Source: Coptis chinensis
Taxonomy: Eukaryota > Streptophyta > Magnoliopsida > Ranunculales > Ranunculaceae
DNA: 64,000 nt
Direction: 5' to 3'
Assembly (NCBI GenBank): GCA_015680905.1
Contig: CM027377.1
Coordinates: forward strand, 55,511,501 to 55,575,500
The position numbers and the translations under genes are program-made. How positions within the stretch are numbered: the first letter of the stretch is position 1; the number at the start of each line of letters is the position of its first letter. The notes under the pieces were generated by a model. It saw only the letters and a list, made by a program, of their open reading frames with translations. It was not told the origin of the DNA and did not search any database. Below are positions 22,118 to 33,161 of this stretch, piece after piece.

Positions 22118-23870
22118 TATGAGAAATTAGAATAAGTGACCAAAATGGAGTTCTAACTACTCGTTCGCTTTGAAGTGCGATTGCATTTACCATATCTGAT
22201 AAGGCCTTAAACCACTAGGAATTCCCTAAGTGGAATGAGTTATAGCCTCGCGTGAGAGTTTTTCGATGAAGGTACTCACAAACTTCATCTATACTACAGC
22301 GACTAAGAAATAAAACTATTGTTTCCTTATTTATGTCTCAATTATCTATACATCTCGGCGGCAATGAATCTGAGAATAGTCATGCCGAAACCTAAGCTAA
22401 TATATGCATAATAATCAATCATCTGAATAACATATATACAATGAGTAATGCTATGAAATGCTTAGCAGGTCCGTTTATGAAAACTTCGGAATAAGCGTCC
22501 TTAAGTAGGTCCTCACATAAAAGTCAAGACAAAAATCACTCGATTTTTCGCTCAAGTTCATTACTCGATTAATGCGGTGGGCACACTTTACCTTACAATC
22601 TCAATGACACACAAGGAAGCCGGTCGATCAAACACATCTGCCACTTACTATCACACTAACCTATTCCTAATTGAGCTAGAGGTCTTTATTAGGTGTTTGG
22701 GGGATTAGGAGATGGTTTAAGAAGGAAGGAAATGGATATTCAAAGGACAAGTCGAGATAATAGAGTCTTCATATTATGTAACTTAGAAAACCTTGTTATT
22801 TTCTTTTGCTTCTATACTTTGTTTCCATCCTTAGCCATATTTTTTCTTTTTCTTTTCTTTGGCTTTTGACTCCTTTTATTCTATTTTTTGGAGTTTTTAT
22901 TTATTTCTATATATTTTTTTTATTTTATTTATTTATTTATTTATTTTTAATGGAAACTTCTTTTTTTTTTCTGAAGCAACTAACTAATTTTTGTTTACCA
23001 GGTTTTCTCTTCTTCTTTCTTCACTTTCTATTCTATTCGGACTTATTCTAGATTGGGTAAGTTGAATTTTTTATTTTGTTTTGTTTTTGTAGGGGGGTAA
23101 AGGAATTGTGGTTTATGGAAGGCTAAAGAAAGGCTCGAAAAGGGACTACTAGCAGAAAATAATTCATAGGTTTGAATTTTTGGCTATATCGATCCAAAGA
23201 GGGCCTAAATTTCGGTTTAGGATATGGCATAGTGATCAAGCAAGTGGACGTGTGATTTCTCTATCCGATTTTACTTCTCTTGTGTCATTTCTCAAATGTT
23301 TGGCTCATATAAGGCTTTTAGGCTATATTCTCACAGGATTTGTAGAATAAGTACTCTAGCCTAGATTTGAAACTTACTACTAACAATCATAGATACTCAT
23401 GTAATATATTTATAGATAGATGCAAAGATTATTACCTACATATTAACCTAAGTTTCTAACAATTATTCTCGATGCAAAAAGCTCGTGAGACTTCTAGATT
23501 GTTAAGAGCATAGAGAAAGAAAACAATACCAATATTCCTAAGTGTATAGCATAAACTTATTTATTTATATTTTTGAAATTTTTAACTTGAAAACAAATGC
23601 ATATTATACATATCTATATCCTAACGGATGCCTTAATTACCGTGTTTCTATGCCCCCAAACAAGAAACATGCTTTGTCCTCAAAGTATTTAAATAGAGAG
23701 GGTAGGAAAAATACCATGGAAACACGCGTGAATTTGGAACATCGCAAAACAAGGTTATAACATACTAATATAGAAAAAAACCGACGCAACTCTATAAGAG
23801 TTCCACCCATTATGGGGTTAACAGAATTAAATTGCTTGGGACATAAGCGGACACTAAGCTGAAACTAAAA
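22118..23870 (-). other. A2 3' noncoding region
   Basis: Matches the 3' blocks of A1, B and C. It includes a T-rich tract on the plus strand (22820-23080), an inner hairpin-PPT module at about 23649-23685 (minus CTTTG-AGGA-CAAAG followed by TTGTTTGGGGGCATAG), and no supported ORF. The plus-strand ORFs here are low-complexity hydrophobic shadows. Confidence 0.55.
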
Positions 23871-23884
23871 ACTTACCCTCCACT

Positions 23885-24135
23885 CCGGTTTTTTCGTCAT
23901 CCTCCTCTTTCTATAAAGAAGTGAGGTTCCAGCGTCCTGCCATGCCATTATAATTTGCCAAGCTTGCGCCATTTATCATCTACGGATGCTAACTAACATT
24001 AAAGCCACTTGGTGGGATGGGGTGTAAGGTGCAACCTGATGAGGTTGTATCCTCCATCCTTGCCAAGTCATTACACGGAAAGATCGATAATATAATTGGT
24101 GGGTCTCACAAATGTCGACCCAACCCAATCCGTGA
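23885..24135 (-). pseudogene. Exon-like block shared with element C
   Basis: Minus strand: pyrimidine tract and TTTCTTTCCTG, then a frame with FTDWVGSTFVR and (after a shift) MTWQGWRIQPHQVAPYTPS, and finally a donor-like GGTAAGTTTTTA. The same order with the same signals occurs at 59926-60215 in C, where it is open. Product not recognised. Confidence 0.5.
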
Positions 24136-25515
24136 AGCGGGCACAAAAAACAGGAAAGAAACATAGCATAATACGGAAACTAATATGGGCATAAGAAGAT
24201 ACTTATGCCTCATGCTATGGGCTCGTGCTAAACTAGACATTAAGGTCTTAGGAAGGTCATATAGCAGCGTTTTAAAAGCAAGGAAAACATCGCAAGTGGC
24301 ATCATTCGCGAGAAGAAAAATGCCCTCCCCTAATATGTTTAGCATGATAAAGAACATTACCGTATCACATTAAAGGGAAAAGCTACCAAGGGCTACGTTA
24401 TATGTCCTTGGTCTTCTACACGGAAAATGCGGACCCATAAGCCTCATGCAAAAGTCATAAGTGTAGACATGCATATTATCTACCCAATAGCATCATGGGT
24501 CTTGTATTTCAGCGGGCATGGCAAGTCCAAGAACAAATGCTTGCAAGAACCATAAGCGATCCCGGAACGTGTGTGATCACCTCGCAAAACCAAGCACCAT
24601 AAGTAGTGCTTTGAAACAAATCTTGAAGATTGTTCCGTATCAATGTAGGAGATGTCATCTCAAAATTACGCTCTGGAATAGCTGTGAATGATCCGGAAAC
24701 TACCGTCGGGGCTCTCAACTTGAGTTCTGCGGTATTTAGAATTCCGGTGTTTGGCGAGGCCAGTCGGCTCATAAAAGCAGTTCTAGGTCGATGGATGAGT
24801 ATGGTCGCTTTCGATTATGGTAATTGGTCGCGCTCTGAATAAAATTTTCAAAAATGTGAAAGGCTTGGCTCTGATGGCCTCGATGGCTGAAACCGGAGTT
24901 TAGAGCAAAAGAAGGTAAAACTTGGAGTGGAAACGCTTTTTTTTTTTTGTTTTTTTTTTTACAAAAGGGGAGGTAGGTGGGGGTAAGAATAGGAATTTGA
25001 GTGATCAAGAATGGAAAAACCAAACACCGCACCACCAAACAAATTTTTGAAAACAGGTTTGTAAAATTTGTTTTTTAAAAATGGTCTTTTAAAAGTCGAT
25101 TCCTTGACTTAAAAGTGATATATATGTATTTACATCACGGTTTCCATATATCAATAATCTAAAAAGTTTGTGGGTCTTTCCACAAATAATTAACATGGAA
25201 TGCACCATCAAAGCGAATTAAGCACCAAGATTTCCTATGATGTAGCTTAGTGGAATGAGAGTAAAAGCCTTATAGATCTAAAACCTAATCGAGCATACGG
25301 GTTTCTTCTTTGTCCTCCTACGAAGGGAATGCCAAGTAAATGAACATGAGAAAATTGATGGTTGTGGAAGATCGTAGGATGTGGATAATTTTGAGAAGGG
25401 AAAAATGGAAAAAATGAAAAAAAGTGTCGGTGGCTTGTCCTTGGGTGTTACTTATTCACTAGTTGGTTTTAGATAGTTATGAAGCATAGGAGAAACACCA
25501 AGGTCAAGTACAAAC
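24136..25515 (-). other. A2 region between exon-like block and acidic ORF
   Basis: Unrecognised. One minus-strand frame of 87 codons (24509-24772) overlaps a plus-strand frame of 70 codons; neither shows a known motif. A T-rich tract (24941-24960) and several stops argue against a gene. Confidence 0.35.
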
Positions 25516-25782
25516 TCAATGGTTCTTTGAAAGGTAGAGGCGAAGAACATTCGTGATGGAAGGTGAATGAGTGACATGAGGATGTGAGGTGGGTGAATGG
25601 TGTTCAACTAGTGTTCTTAGGTCTATATCATGAGGAGGCCTTGAGATATGCAAGACATTCCTCAATAGGTGGGTAAGAAGAATCACTGGGATAGAGGCGA
25701 AAAATTCTTCTTCCGTCATGGCGTCAAGAGATGAATGGATGTCAATAGGAGAGAACTTCTGGAAGGCAAAGAAGGGTTGCAA
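25516..25782 (-). pseudogene. A2 acidic post-protease ORF fragment
   Basis: Contains HSSLDAMTEEEFFASIP, the counterpart of SLDAMTEDEFFNLYP in A1, then shifts frame near 25700 relative to A1 (SDPFDPP is not read in frame). Same family-wide protein as at 14936-15742. Confidence 0.55.
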
Positions 25783-25949
25783 AAGAGTCGAAGGAAATCC
25801 TCCTTGATGTTATCTACGTCACAGGGAGTAGAAATTGTGATCCTTGTCTTCTTCCATAAGAGGGGGTATCTACTAGTGTGGGGACTAAAGTGTCACCGCA
25901 CTAATGTGAGGTACAAAACTCTCAATGGACTTCACTTTCTCCTATAGGC

Positions 25950-26667
25950 AAACCTAGTTGTCCCTGTTTTTGTCTAAACATGTTAACTTCTAGGAAAGAT
26001 TTCCAAAAGAAAGAGTCATTGAGCCATCCGACAATTGATTTGGGCATTGGCGGTTGCCAAGAAAGGGCGCCCTAAGATGATGGGAATGGAATCATGAGCA
26101 ACTTCGTGTCAAGAATAACAAAGTAAATTTGGATAGTAAAATCCTGAACTTTAGCGAGAATATTTTCAACTACACCCTTGGGATACTTAATAGAGCGATC
26201 GTTAAATTTGCAAAGTCATTTTGGTTGGTTGAAGTTTTGTTAGACCTAATTGTTTATATAAATAAAAAGGGAGTAAGTTAACTTTCGCCCCAGTCCTAAT
26301 AAAGCAGTTGTTATGAAGGTATCACCTAAGGTGCATTAATCTGATAGGGCGACCAGAGTCCTTGTACTTAACAATTCCGTTATGTCGAGGATAAAGAGGA
26401 TATTGTTGAGTTAAGAATGCTTGCTTGGGGTATGTTGGTTTTCCTCTTCTTGGTGCACAACTCTTTTAGAAACTTAGTGTGTCCAGGTAGACTTTTTATA
26501 GCTTCTAGAAAAGGTAGGTTTATAGTCAAATTTTTAAACACTTTCCTAATCTCATCAAAATTCTCGTCCTTTTTAAACACAACTAGTCTTTGGGGATATG
26601 GTGCTTTATCGCTATTTTTAGCAGAAGGGATAAAAGTTTTATTAGTCTTTGCTTTATCTCTAGCCAT
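25950..26667 (-). pseudogene. A2 Gag-protease linker and protease with changed active site
   Basis: The 95-codon frame (26380-26667) reads the linker FKNLTINLPFLEAIKSLPGH. The protease follows in broken frames: TGAKVNLLPFYLYKQLGL and PIILGRPFLATANAQI. At the catalytic position the codon is AGG (26295-26297, minus), giving Arg-Thr-Gly instead of Asp-Thr-Gly. Besides stops and shifts, the catalytic Asp is therefore lost. Confidence 0.7.
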
Positions 26668-28140
26668 TTTCCAACTAGGTGTCCATATTGGAACCTCTAT
26701 AGGTGTAGGGTCTTCACTTTCTATTATTGGGTCTTGTAATGTTTTCCCTTTTGGTTGTGGTTTAAGCGGTACTTCTACGGTTGTAGGGTCTTGGAGTTTC
26801 TATTATAGTATTTGGTATGGTATCATTTTTAGTTTCATGGGTAATCTTTAGGCATAGTCACTTGGTTATCAACTACCATACTGAGCGAAGGGTAGTATAG
26901 ATAGGTCCCCTTGGTTTATATTACCATTACCGTAAATATCGCTTTTATTTCAAAAGCGGTGTTTGTTGACTTAGGATTAGGCCTTTGCTTGACTTGGAAA
27001 CACGCCGGTTTTGGTTATTATTTTGGTTAGAAGACATGTCAATAACCTTTTGGCACAAAAGCAGCATCATTTGCATCGTTTGTTTCATCATATTAGAGTT
27101 TTGATCATGCCGATCTTTCATCAAGTTGGAGTTTTGTTGCATAATTTGATTTTGTTTCTCCAACAAGGTCACTACTACTTTGTCGTAGATGGTTGTATTG
27201 GAATTAAAGCTTGTTGGCGTTCATGTCTTGATGTTGATAGTTCCGGGTTATGGGTACTAAACCTCTATTCTGGTCCTCTAAGTTCCCTTGTCCTTGATGT
27301 TGAGTTAAGCTGGTTGAAGTGTGGTGGTTGTGGTGGTGGTTGTGCATAGACAAGAGGACAATAGAAGTAGGAATGCTCAAGACTACAATGAGACATTACA
27401 ACGAGTAGAGTTAATGTTCATGGACTGGAGTGGGTTGTTGTTGAATAGAGATGGCATCTACCTTTTTAGTGAGGGCATCGATAAGAGTTTTAAGCTCGGG
27501 ATCATGTTTAACCTCGAGAAGAAGAGGAGGCCCGGGAGGAATCGTTACCTCCCCAATTGTTGTTCCTCTTAGATTGATCTTCTAAGAATGTATAAGCCTC
27601 CAAGGCTCCTTTACTAAGAAAACTACCCCGGACATGATATCTAGAACCTCCTTATGATAATGTGAAAGCCCCTTGAAGAAAGCACGAACAAGTGTGTCTT
27701 TTAAGATTATGATCTTGGGCATTCAATGAGAAGATCGGTGAACGATTCCGGCCTCACGAAAAGGATTCATGAGGATTCCGGGTGAAGAAATGAATCTTGT
27801 GAAGCATTTCATCCGTCTTGATGGTGGGTAAAATTGTTCCATGAACAATTGAACAAGTTGAGCCCATGAGTCCACAGAGTTTGGCGTTTGGGCAGTTAAC
27901 CAAACGCCTCCCTTGTCGGCTGGGTGAAAGGAAACACCCTAAGTTTAACTTGATCCGGACTTACGCTAGGATGATGGAATGTAGTGAGAACTTGGTCTAT
28001 CCCATATCTTTGGTAAGGCTTCTCGTGGTCTAAACCATGAAAACCGGTAACAAGTTAAATATATTAGGGGATTCGAAAATCCCCCACTAGGTCTGTAAAG
28101 AACGATGCTTGCGACTTAGGGCCATCGTTTAGGGCTTTAT
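26668..28140 (-). pseudogene. A2 Athila-type gag
   Basis: Read across frames on the minus strand: a capsid motif GFHGLDHEKPYQRY (near 28035; the family motif is FHGL..EDPY), a run resembling V.L..FPF...A..W, RSLGGLYI-type sequence, then a Gln/Asn/Met-rich C-terminal part (26945-27172). At least five stops or shifts. It is the only copy in the window in which the Athila capsid core can still be traced. Confidence 0.6.
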
Positions 28141-29373
28141 AAAAATCGAGAGTGGAGTCTCTTGTTCTTTAGCCATTGATGCAAGTGTAGTGTGTGAAAT
28201 TCTAGATAGGCGTGTTGTATTTATTTCTATGAAAAACAAGCCTGATTATACTAGAATTAAAACTCCCTCGTAAGAAAGAGGCGAGGAGTGGAAGAAGGAT
28301 TTACTGAATGCCTCCTTGCACGCGTTTGAATAAGCGTCTTGTATCTGGCGATTTGATGTATTTAACAAGTTAGAAACACTAAATAACTTTAAGGAATAAA
28401 AATTTGCATTTTTCTGTGAAAATTGGGCTGTTCACACTGAATTTTCCCTTGAGGGCGCGAGTGGGCGCGAGTTGGGCGCGAGTGCCCTCTATTTTGTCGA
28501 ATGTCCCGGTGTTTTGGGCGCGGGTCGCGCTTCGGTTTGGCGCGGGTCGCGCTCCAGGGTTTTCAAGTTTTAGGCCTTTTATCGTACTCCAAAAAATCTG
28601 AAATTTTTACAGTAATTTTCTAAGACGTCTATCAAGTAGCCTGTAAAATTTCAGATCAATCGGAGCTGTGAAAGTCCCTCTACAGCCCTTCAAAGTTTGC
28701 GTAACGGTTTTCGGACACAATACAAACAACCGAATGGTTAACCCATCAAAACAAATCCAAAAATTTCCAAATTTTTACTGGAGACTCCTGAGAGATTCTA
28801 GTTGTTCCTGTAAAAAGTTTAGAGCAATTGGAGTTCTACAACCTCTCCTTATTGGATGGTGTTCCAGATATTAAGTGTTTGCAACACTGCAGAAACACAC
28901 TGGAAACACTCTACTATTTAGGAGGTCAAAACAAATCAAAAACTCATCAAATTTTTACTACAAACTTCTGACTTAGGATAGATACTCATGTAAAAATTAT
29001 AGAATTTTTAGAACTCCCTAAGTAACCTTATTCGTCTGTTTTTCAAGAACATACGGTGTGAAAACTGAAATGCAGCACTGTAAAGATCGTATTTTTTTCA
29101 CAAGGTAAACCAACTTTGAAAATTCTAAAAATATTCCAGTAAATCAACAACACATTAAGTAATATGTATGAAAATTTTCAGAATTTTCGAAAATTTAGAA
29201 ATACCTTCACCGCAGTGTTTTTCTCTGTGAATCCAGCCCCTCTATGCCTGGAACAAATTGAATGGTCCGAAAATTCAAGAAACAAGAATGAAAAATTAAA
29301 AGGGTGGGTGGGTAGAGAATGGGGGATTGCCCTTGGATTCAAGCAATTGAATTTTTGTCATGAACGAGATTAA
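28141..29373 (-). other. A2 leader (untranslated region)
   Basis: No gene. It contains CpG-rich words GGGCGCGAGT (three, 28453-28483) and GGCGCGGGTCGCGC (two, 28517-28553) in otherwise AT-rich DNA, and three diverged ~170-base leader units (near 28650, 28820 and 29005). Confidence 0.55.
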
Positions 29374-29389
29374 GATGGCAGCGGCGCCA
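29374..29389 (-). other. A2 primer binding site
   Basis: Minus TGGCGCCGCTGCCATC, two bases from the LTR end at 29392. The first eight bases match the Athila PBS (TGGCGCCGTTGCCGGGGA, tRNA-Asp type); the rest is diverged but the same in B, and similar in C. Confidence 0.65.
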
Positions 29390-29391
29390 TT

Positions 29392-30876
29392 TGATAATGG
29401 TAAAGACTCAATTAGATTACTCTAACCTTATTCTTACGGTATCAATAATTTATTTCCTACTCTCACATGTATATTCATGTAATATATAGAGTACGGAATC
29501 GTTCCACTCTTAACTCTCAAGACTTAAACAAATTCAATTGAACAAACACAAAGAACAATGGTGAGAGTAATGTGTTATATGAAATATCTATTCTATGATT
29601 ATACTACGGATTCAATTTATAATAACAAGATACAATAATTCAACTACTGAGAAATACTAACCTGAACTCTATGATAAGGAATTAGGGGATTGATTCCACC
29701 TCGAATCCAACTTAACAACCTAGCGTAAAGATGTTGTATCTCAATTCTCACGTTCTTTTACGAGAATTTCGAAGTTCTAATCCCTAGTGTTAAGTAGCAT
29801 TTCTACCTAATACTAACTAGCATGTGAGGTCGCCCACCCATTCTCATGGTAAAAACACGACCTTCTAGAGTGGAATAGAATCTACAACCAATTCTATACT
29901 AACCACTAAGTTTTCATCAAGGCTTCATCAACCCCTCTAATGGAGGTTTTAGCCTTGAGTCATCAAACTAACATTTTCCATTGAATCTAAACTAAACATA
30001 ATATAAAGATTGAAACTTGCTAAATTTAAACCTTAATAGCAATTACTCATGCAAGAATTATTTCAATCTAATAAAGACAACTATTGAATCTAAGAATTAA
30101 ACTAATTTAAGTAAAGGAAATGAACAAGATTATCAAGAACACTAATTTATTTATCTAATGAAATCAATAACAATAATTTAATACTGAATTTAAAGAAAGA
30201 ATAAAAACTAATTAATTAATCTAAAACTAGATCTAGAACTAAGGTTTAATGGCTACTTTTCTTATCCTAACCTAATTTATTTTCTAACCTAACTATCTAC
30301 CATTAACAAAGAGCTAAGCTTTTTTTTTATACTTCTAGATCCAAAAATCGTGCATGGGCTTGGAGCCATGTTTTGGGCCGGAAAATCGGGCCCAAAACCC
30401 AATTTCTTTAGTCCAAAATGGGCTCTTCAGCTGCAGTTGGCTTCGACAGATGTTTCGTCCACTTCTGCTCCTCTGATTGGGTCAAGGCTTGAACCATTGG
30501 AAAGCTCTTTCCGAGCCGGTCGTTTTGATATAAGGTAGGCCCAATTCGAGGGTCCTGAGTCTAAAGATATGGTCTTCGGAAGTTCTGTTGACTTTGTGTA
30601 ATCTTTTTGCCGCGCGTGGACTTTGACTTTTCATCTTTTGACCAGGCTTTACAAAGGCTTTGTCTCCTTGAATCTTGGCCTTTATCACAGAACTTCTTAG
30701 CAACCAACCCTTGCTCCTTTATCTCATCAAAGTGGCACATTTCTGCACATAATTGACTTTGAAGCCTGAAATGCATAAAAACACGTAATCAGTATTAACT
30801 CTTACTTATTACTCACATAATTGGTCTAAAAGTATGATTGTTAAGGAGTTAAAACTACCGTTTTGGGCTCTTATCA
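29392..30876 (-). repeat. A2 5' LTR (1485 bases)
   Basis: Minus TGATAAGAGCCC..CCATTATCA. Contains the shared U3 core and a TATA box (minus TATAAAA, 30325-30331). Followed by TSD CTCAC at 30877-30881. Confidence 0.8.
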
Positions 30877-31252
30877 CTCACCCATCCCCTCCACCCACTG
30901 TTAAGAGAATGTCTGATCCACTTCAATCTTGCTCTTGGTGAAGTAGCACCCCTATTCTACAGAACCTTCATGTACTCTGCCATACTGGCAAAGAAACATG
31001 GATTCTTTCTGAATCGTTGGGTGTTTGGGTATTTTTATGAGGTCCACCGTATTCGAGACCAATCTTACTACTACCTTATGACCAGAGACAAGAATTCTCC
31101 TATCATCTTTTTCGAGGGGAAGCAGAGTGATGAGGTTTGGGCATATCACCACCTTTAAGTGTTGAGTGATGCGAGGGACATTTGTCCTCCAGATGTTGAT
31201 GGTGAACCAGTGGGGATTCATGTTCCCAGAAAACACATTAATGCTTCGACCA

Positions 31253-31328
31253 GTAAGTCTATTTTCTCATGAATTTTACAATCATCATAAAAGTTTTTCG
31301 ACTGAGTTTCTTTGCTATTATTCCTTAG
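31253..31328 (+). other. Candidate intron 1 of the antisense ORF
   Basis: GTAAGTCTATTTTC..TTATTCCTTAG, 76 bases, AT-rich, and splicing joins the flanking frames (..HINAST / DSSPWNQL..). Confidence 0.6.
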
Positions 31329-31766
31329 ATGACTCTTCCCCTTGGAACCAATTAACTGCAACTGATGCTGCTATAGTAGACTTCATCAAGAAGATGCCCA
31401 AGGATCAGAGGATGCCCTGGGTGATAGTTCCTGACTCCACCTATCTCTTTGAATATTTCAACATGTCTCCTGAAGAACTGCTGGCACTTGCCCCCGGTTT
31501 TTCCCCTTTTGGGATAAATACTGTGAATTTTGGGCGTACAATACTTCCTCTTCCTGTGAATAAGTATGCTGGTCTTTGTCCTCCTCCAGTTTAGGATGAT
31601 TCCTCTTTGAGTACTAGAAGGAGAGGAAGCTGCAAAGAGAAGAGTTTTATGGCAACCTCTAGTGATGTTACGACATCGGGTTCAGTTCAGGAGCCTGATG
31701 TCATCGGTGAGTGTGTGACCACTGGCAGGAGAGGCCCTGAACTACCTCATGAACTTCTGGCTGCTA

Positions 31767-31771
31767 GCAAT
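31767..31771. repeat. TSD of B (GCAAT), left copy
   Basis: GCAAT precedes TGATAAGAGCCC; right copy at 45608-45612. Confidence 0.85.
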
Positions 31772-33143
31772 TGATAAGAGCCCAAAATTGTAGTTTTAAT
31801 CCCTTAATAATATTACATTTAGACCAATTATGTTTATAATAAATAAGAATTAATATTGTTTACGTACTTTTGTGTATTTCAGGTCTTGGAGTCAAATATG
31901 TGAACATATATGTCACTTTTGCAAGAGAAAGGAGTAAAGGTTGGTTGCTAAGAAGTTATATGATTAAAGTTCAAGTTTCAAGGCGAAAAAGCCTTTTAAA
32001 GCCTAGTCAAAGCTGAAAAGTCAAAGTCAACGCGGGTAGAAAAAGAGAAGAAAAGTCAACAGAACTGCCGCAGGCCGTATCTTTGGACTCAAACCTCAGA
32101 ATTGGGACTATTATAAGTCAAAATGACCAGTTTGGAAAGAGATTTCTACTGGTGTAAGCCTTGACCCAATTAGAGTAGTAAAAGTGGGCGAAAAGGGTAT
32201 TGCAATAAATTTACTTAGAGAAACCCTTTTTGGACTTAAGTAATTAGTTTTTGGGATTGATTTAGTGGCCCAAAACACAGCTCCAAAGCCCATGCATGAA
32301 ATTGCAACCTAACCCTCTCCTATATAAAGAGGGTTAAGGCTAAACAAAACTTAGCTACTCCCCTCTTTAGTTTAGTTGTAAATAAGGGTTCTCTCTCTTT
32401 ATCTTTTCCATTATATTATAAATTAGTTTTCTTCTTTAGTTTTAAACCCTAGTTATTGTTTTATTAGCCTAGCAACCATTAATTCAAGTCAAGTTATCTT
32501 TAATAAAGTAGTTCTTCATTATGTCTTGTTCTACTTATTATTATGTTTATGATAGTCTCATGATTCATAGCAAAACCTCCATTAGATGGGTTTGATTAAA
32601 ACTTTGATGAAGACTTGATGTGTTAGTATAGAATAGTTGTAGTAGATATTCCACTCTAGAAGGTAGTTAATTCACCATGAGAATGGGTTTCAATTGCCTC
32701 CCATGCTAATTATTAATTGGTAGAGATGCCATGAATAATTAAGGATAAAAAGACCTAATCTTTATGTGAAAATATAAAGATTAGGGTTGTAACAACTCCG
32801 TACTAGCATATTTGGGATTAATCAAGGTGGATTTCAAATCTCCCTAATTCCAACTTTATTCTTCTCCATATTTTATTCAAGTCATATTCAATTGTTTTAA
32901 TTAAATTAGTATAAGTTAAATTCATATATTTAGTTTCATAGTATAAATTCACATTTATAAATATTGCTCTCCCCATTGTTTCCTTGTGTTTGATTAGTTG
33001 AATTCATTTAAGTTTAGAGAGTTAAGAGTTGAACGATTCCGTACTCTATATATTACATGAATATACATGGGAGAGTAGGAAATAAATAATTGATAATGTA
33101 AGAATTGGTTAGAGAAATCTAGTTAAGTTTTTACGGTTGATCA
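31772..33143 (+). repeat. B 5' LTR
   Basis: TGATAAGAGCCC..TTGATCA (TTATCA with one added base). The shared U3 core is near 32080-32170. The TATA box TATATAAA (32321-32328) sits inside a perfect 9-bp inverted repeat (TAACCCTCT / AGAGGGTTA, 32310-32336). Confidence 0.8.
32310..32336 (+). promoter_or_regulatory. TATA box within an inverted repeat (B 5' LTR)
   Basis: TAACCCTCT, nine bases CCTATATAA, AGAGGGTTA: the arms pair perfectly. The identical arrangement is at 44784-44810 in the 3' LTR; imperfect versions are in C. Confidence 0.7.
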
Positions 33144-33145
33144 AA

Positions 33146-33161
33146 TGGCGCCGCTACCATC
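33146..33161 (+). other. B primer binding site
   Basis: TGGCGCCGCTACCATC, two bases after the LTR; its start matches the tRNA-Asp-type Athila PBS. Confidence 0.65.

Larger units (their letters stand above)
20933..30876 (-). mobile_element. Athila-like element A2, pol-less, minus strand
   Basis: 9.9 kb with perfect 5-bp TSDs, TGATAA..TTATCA ends, PBS, gag, protease, acidic ORF, an exon-like block, and hairpin plus PPT, all on the minus strand. No RT or integrase motif. The two LTRs differ in length (1485 against 1147 bases). It sits inside the antisense ORF of the Retand-like element, in opposite orientation to that ORF. Confidence 0.85.
30882..31771 (+). pseudogene. Antisense ORF of the Retand-like element, part 2
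   Basis: Continues part 1 in frame: LHPLLRECLIHFNLALGE, then FLNRWVFGYFYEVHRI and SPIIFFEGKQSDEVWAYHHL, one TAA near 31155, then a Pro/Asp segment. A canonical 76-base intron follows (GTAAGT at 31253, CCTTAG at 31328). The next exon contains MPWVIVPDSTYLFEYFNMS and another stop (31592-31594). The fold resembles the N-terminal domain of the Transposase_28-type plant proteins, by memory. Ends at the TSD of B. Confidence 0.6.

Noticed and set aside
22806..23051. Very hydrophobic 81-codon ORF
   Set aside because: Low-complexity T-rich block of the A2 3' noncoding region; same in the minus-strand ORF at 16682-17050.
26417..26851. 144-codon plus-strand ORF with hydrophobic segments
   Set aside because: Shadow of the minus-strand A2 Gag-protease linker.
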